64,000 nt of DNA from Macrothele yani. Its lineage: Eukaryota; Arthropoda; Arachnida; Araneae; Macrothelidae. Position 1 is the stretch's first letter, and every line of letters begins with the position of its first letter. Below the pieces are notes generated by a model. The model did no database searches. It had not been told where the DNA came from and worked only from the letters and a program-made list of their open reading frames with translations. The stretch is taken from the NCBI GenBank assembly GCA_039090855.1, contig CM077027.1, positions 103,706,424-103,770,423 of the forward strand. The letters run 5' to 3'. Shown here one piece after another: positions 63,113 to 64,000 of this stretch. The position numbers and the translations under genes were made by a program.

Positions 63113-64000
63113 ACCGGAAACTTGAGTTTTGTTGAAAATGAAAAGCTTAGGAATTTATTAGAGTATGGCTCTAATTTCAGACCTTCCTTCACAATTTCCA
63201 AAGAAAGGATTCTTGAGAGCTTCACTCAAGATGTAAATAAGTACATCGTAAAAACCAGTTTAACGTACAATCAGCCTATTGAGGCCTTCGCAGAATGGAA
63301 ATATAATATAATCAATAGCTTCACCGGTGAGTTGGCAGGTCTGGACTTTTGTTTCGACAGAAATCTCTTTTTCTCTGGAGAAGCTAAAAGGTCACTCTCC
63401 AAACTACAAGACCAATTTATTTTTACCACTACGGATAAAGCTAGCAATAATTTTGCAATTATCTGTAAGAAGTTCTATTTTGAATTGTTAACTATGGAAC
63501 TCAATAATAGAGTAACATACGAGCCCGTAAGTTATTCTACCAAGCAGTTAGAAAATCGGTTTAAGGCATTCTTCAAGAAACTTAAAATTCCGCAAACTAG
63601 AAGATATGGGCCTGAATTTCCATTTCTTTTTGCAACGGTTAAGTTTCATAAGGATCCTGTGAAGTTCAGGTTCATAGCTAGTGGAGTAAGGAGTCATAAA
63701 AAGAAAATAGATCTTGCTTTTGAAGATGTCTTAAAGAAGGTTTTGAAACACATTAGAAACTGTTCTAACTTGATGTACAGAGATTTTTGGATAATTAATA
63801 ATAATGCAGAAGTAATTTCTACTATACTCAAAGTGTGTCCCCTAGATATTAATAGTTATGATTTTGAAAACCTATATACTAATCTGCCTCTATCAGATAT
63901 AATCACTACCTTTAAAGAGCTGTATGCAGAATTTAAACTTAACCAATTTGTTGATGTAGGAACTTGGAACTCTTATCTCAATTGCTGCATAAAAAATAAC
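63077..64000 (+). CDS. Penelope-like reverse transcriptase, N-terminal and finger/palm part (runs off the window)
   Basis: The plus frame is open from 63077 to the edge (308 codons, no stop). It has NLSFVENEKLRNLLEYGSNF near the start, FTTTDKASNNFAIICKKFYF (the DK..N..iv..K.Y block), FPFLFATVKFHKDPVKFRFI with ASGVRSHKKKI, and SYDFENLYTNLPLSDI, the Penelope form of motif A with the first catalytic aspartate (D in SYDFENLYTN). The YxDD motif would lie beyond the edge. There is no ATG at a plausible start; the first 12 or so residues come from the join with the minus-strand fragment. Absence of stops suggests a recent copy. Confidence 0.85.

Overview
The window is AT-rich, intron- and repeat-dominated animal DNA, not bacterial: long stretches have no coding potential, stops are frequent, and almost every recognisable coding segment belongs to a transposable element. 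The mix (many Tc1-like elements with TA target sites, hAT elements with 8-bp duplications, RTE-type LINEs, Penelope-like elements, a tRNA-derived SINE family, and an orphan protein family that I associate with arthropod genomes) suggests an arthropod. I cannot name the species. Only one pair of short segments near 27.5 kb looks like possible host exons.

Layout. 1-11 kb: the start of a TTF-finger hAT protein running off the left edge, a SWIM-finger (MULE-type) transposase remnant, hAT fragments, tandem repeats, a large foldback (6042-6402), a tRNA-like sequence, a SINE, two snap-back hairpins and a mariner remnant. 11.3-14.6 kb: a hAT element with an exact 8-bp duplication, inserted in one arm of an inverted repeat. 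17.3-18.4 kb: a dead Tc1-like element with its termini preserved. 19.2-25.2 kb: a deep nest, in which a Tc1 remnant is split by a 5.3-kb hAT, which holds another Tc1, which holds a SINE and a small inverted-repeat element, plus a second SINE in the hAT. 25.3-26.1 kb: another Tc1 remnant. 27-31 kb: the least repetitive part, with two opposed exon-like segments ending in canonical 5' splice sites. 31-32.5 kb: a second copy of the small inverted-repeat family with 6-bp duplications. 34.3-37.2 kb: a long-terminal-inverted-repeat element with a 10-bp duplication. 37.6-39.1 kb: a degenerate tandem array carrying a recurring CCACTAGGGGGC-like motif.

40.8-48.8 kb: one broken orphan protein gene (minus strand) split by a Tc1 element (near intact, one internal stop) and by an unidentified insertion that itself holds a hairpin and a full-length RTE element (copy 1). 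49.4-50.9 kb: a further dead Tc1-like element. 51.4-53.2 kb: an inverted-repeat element enclosing a Penelope-type GIY-YIG endonuclease fragment. 53.9-57.0 kb: a decayed BED/hAT-like transposon. 58.0-61.2 kb: RTE copy 2 on the opposite strand, with a full 986-residue reading frame like copy 1. 62.8-64.0 kb: two Penelope-like reverse transcriptase pieces joined head to head, the right one open to the window edge.

No operons, CRISPR arrays or bacterial signals are present. The strongest candidates for something new are the possible HDV-like self-cleaving fold at the 5' ends of both RTE copies, the number of snap-back palindromes, the small 6-bp-duplication inverted-repeat family, and the divergent Penelope arrangement. 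All positions, pairings and residue counts were read by eye; no alignment or search was run.
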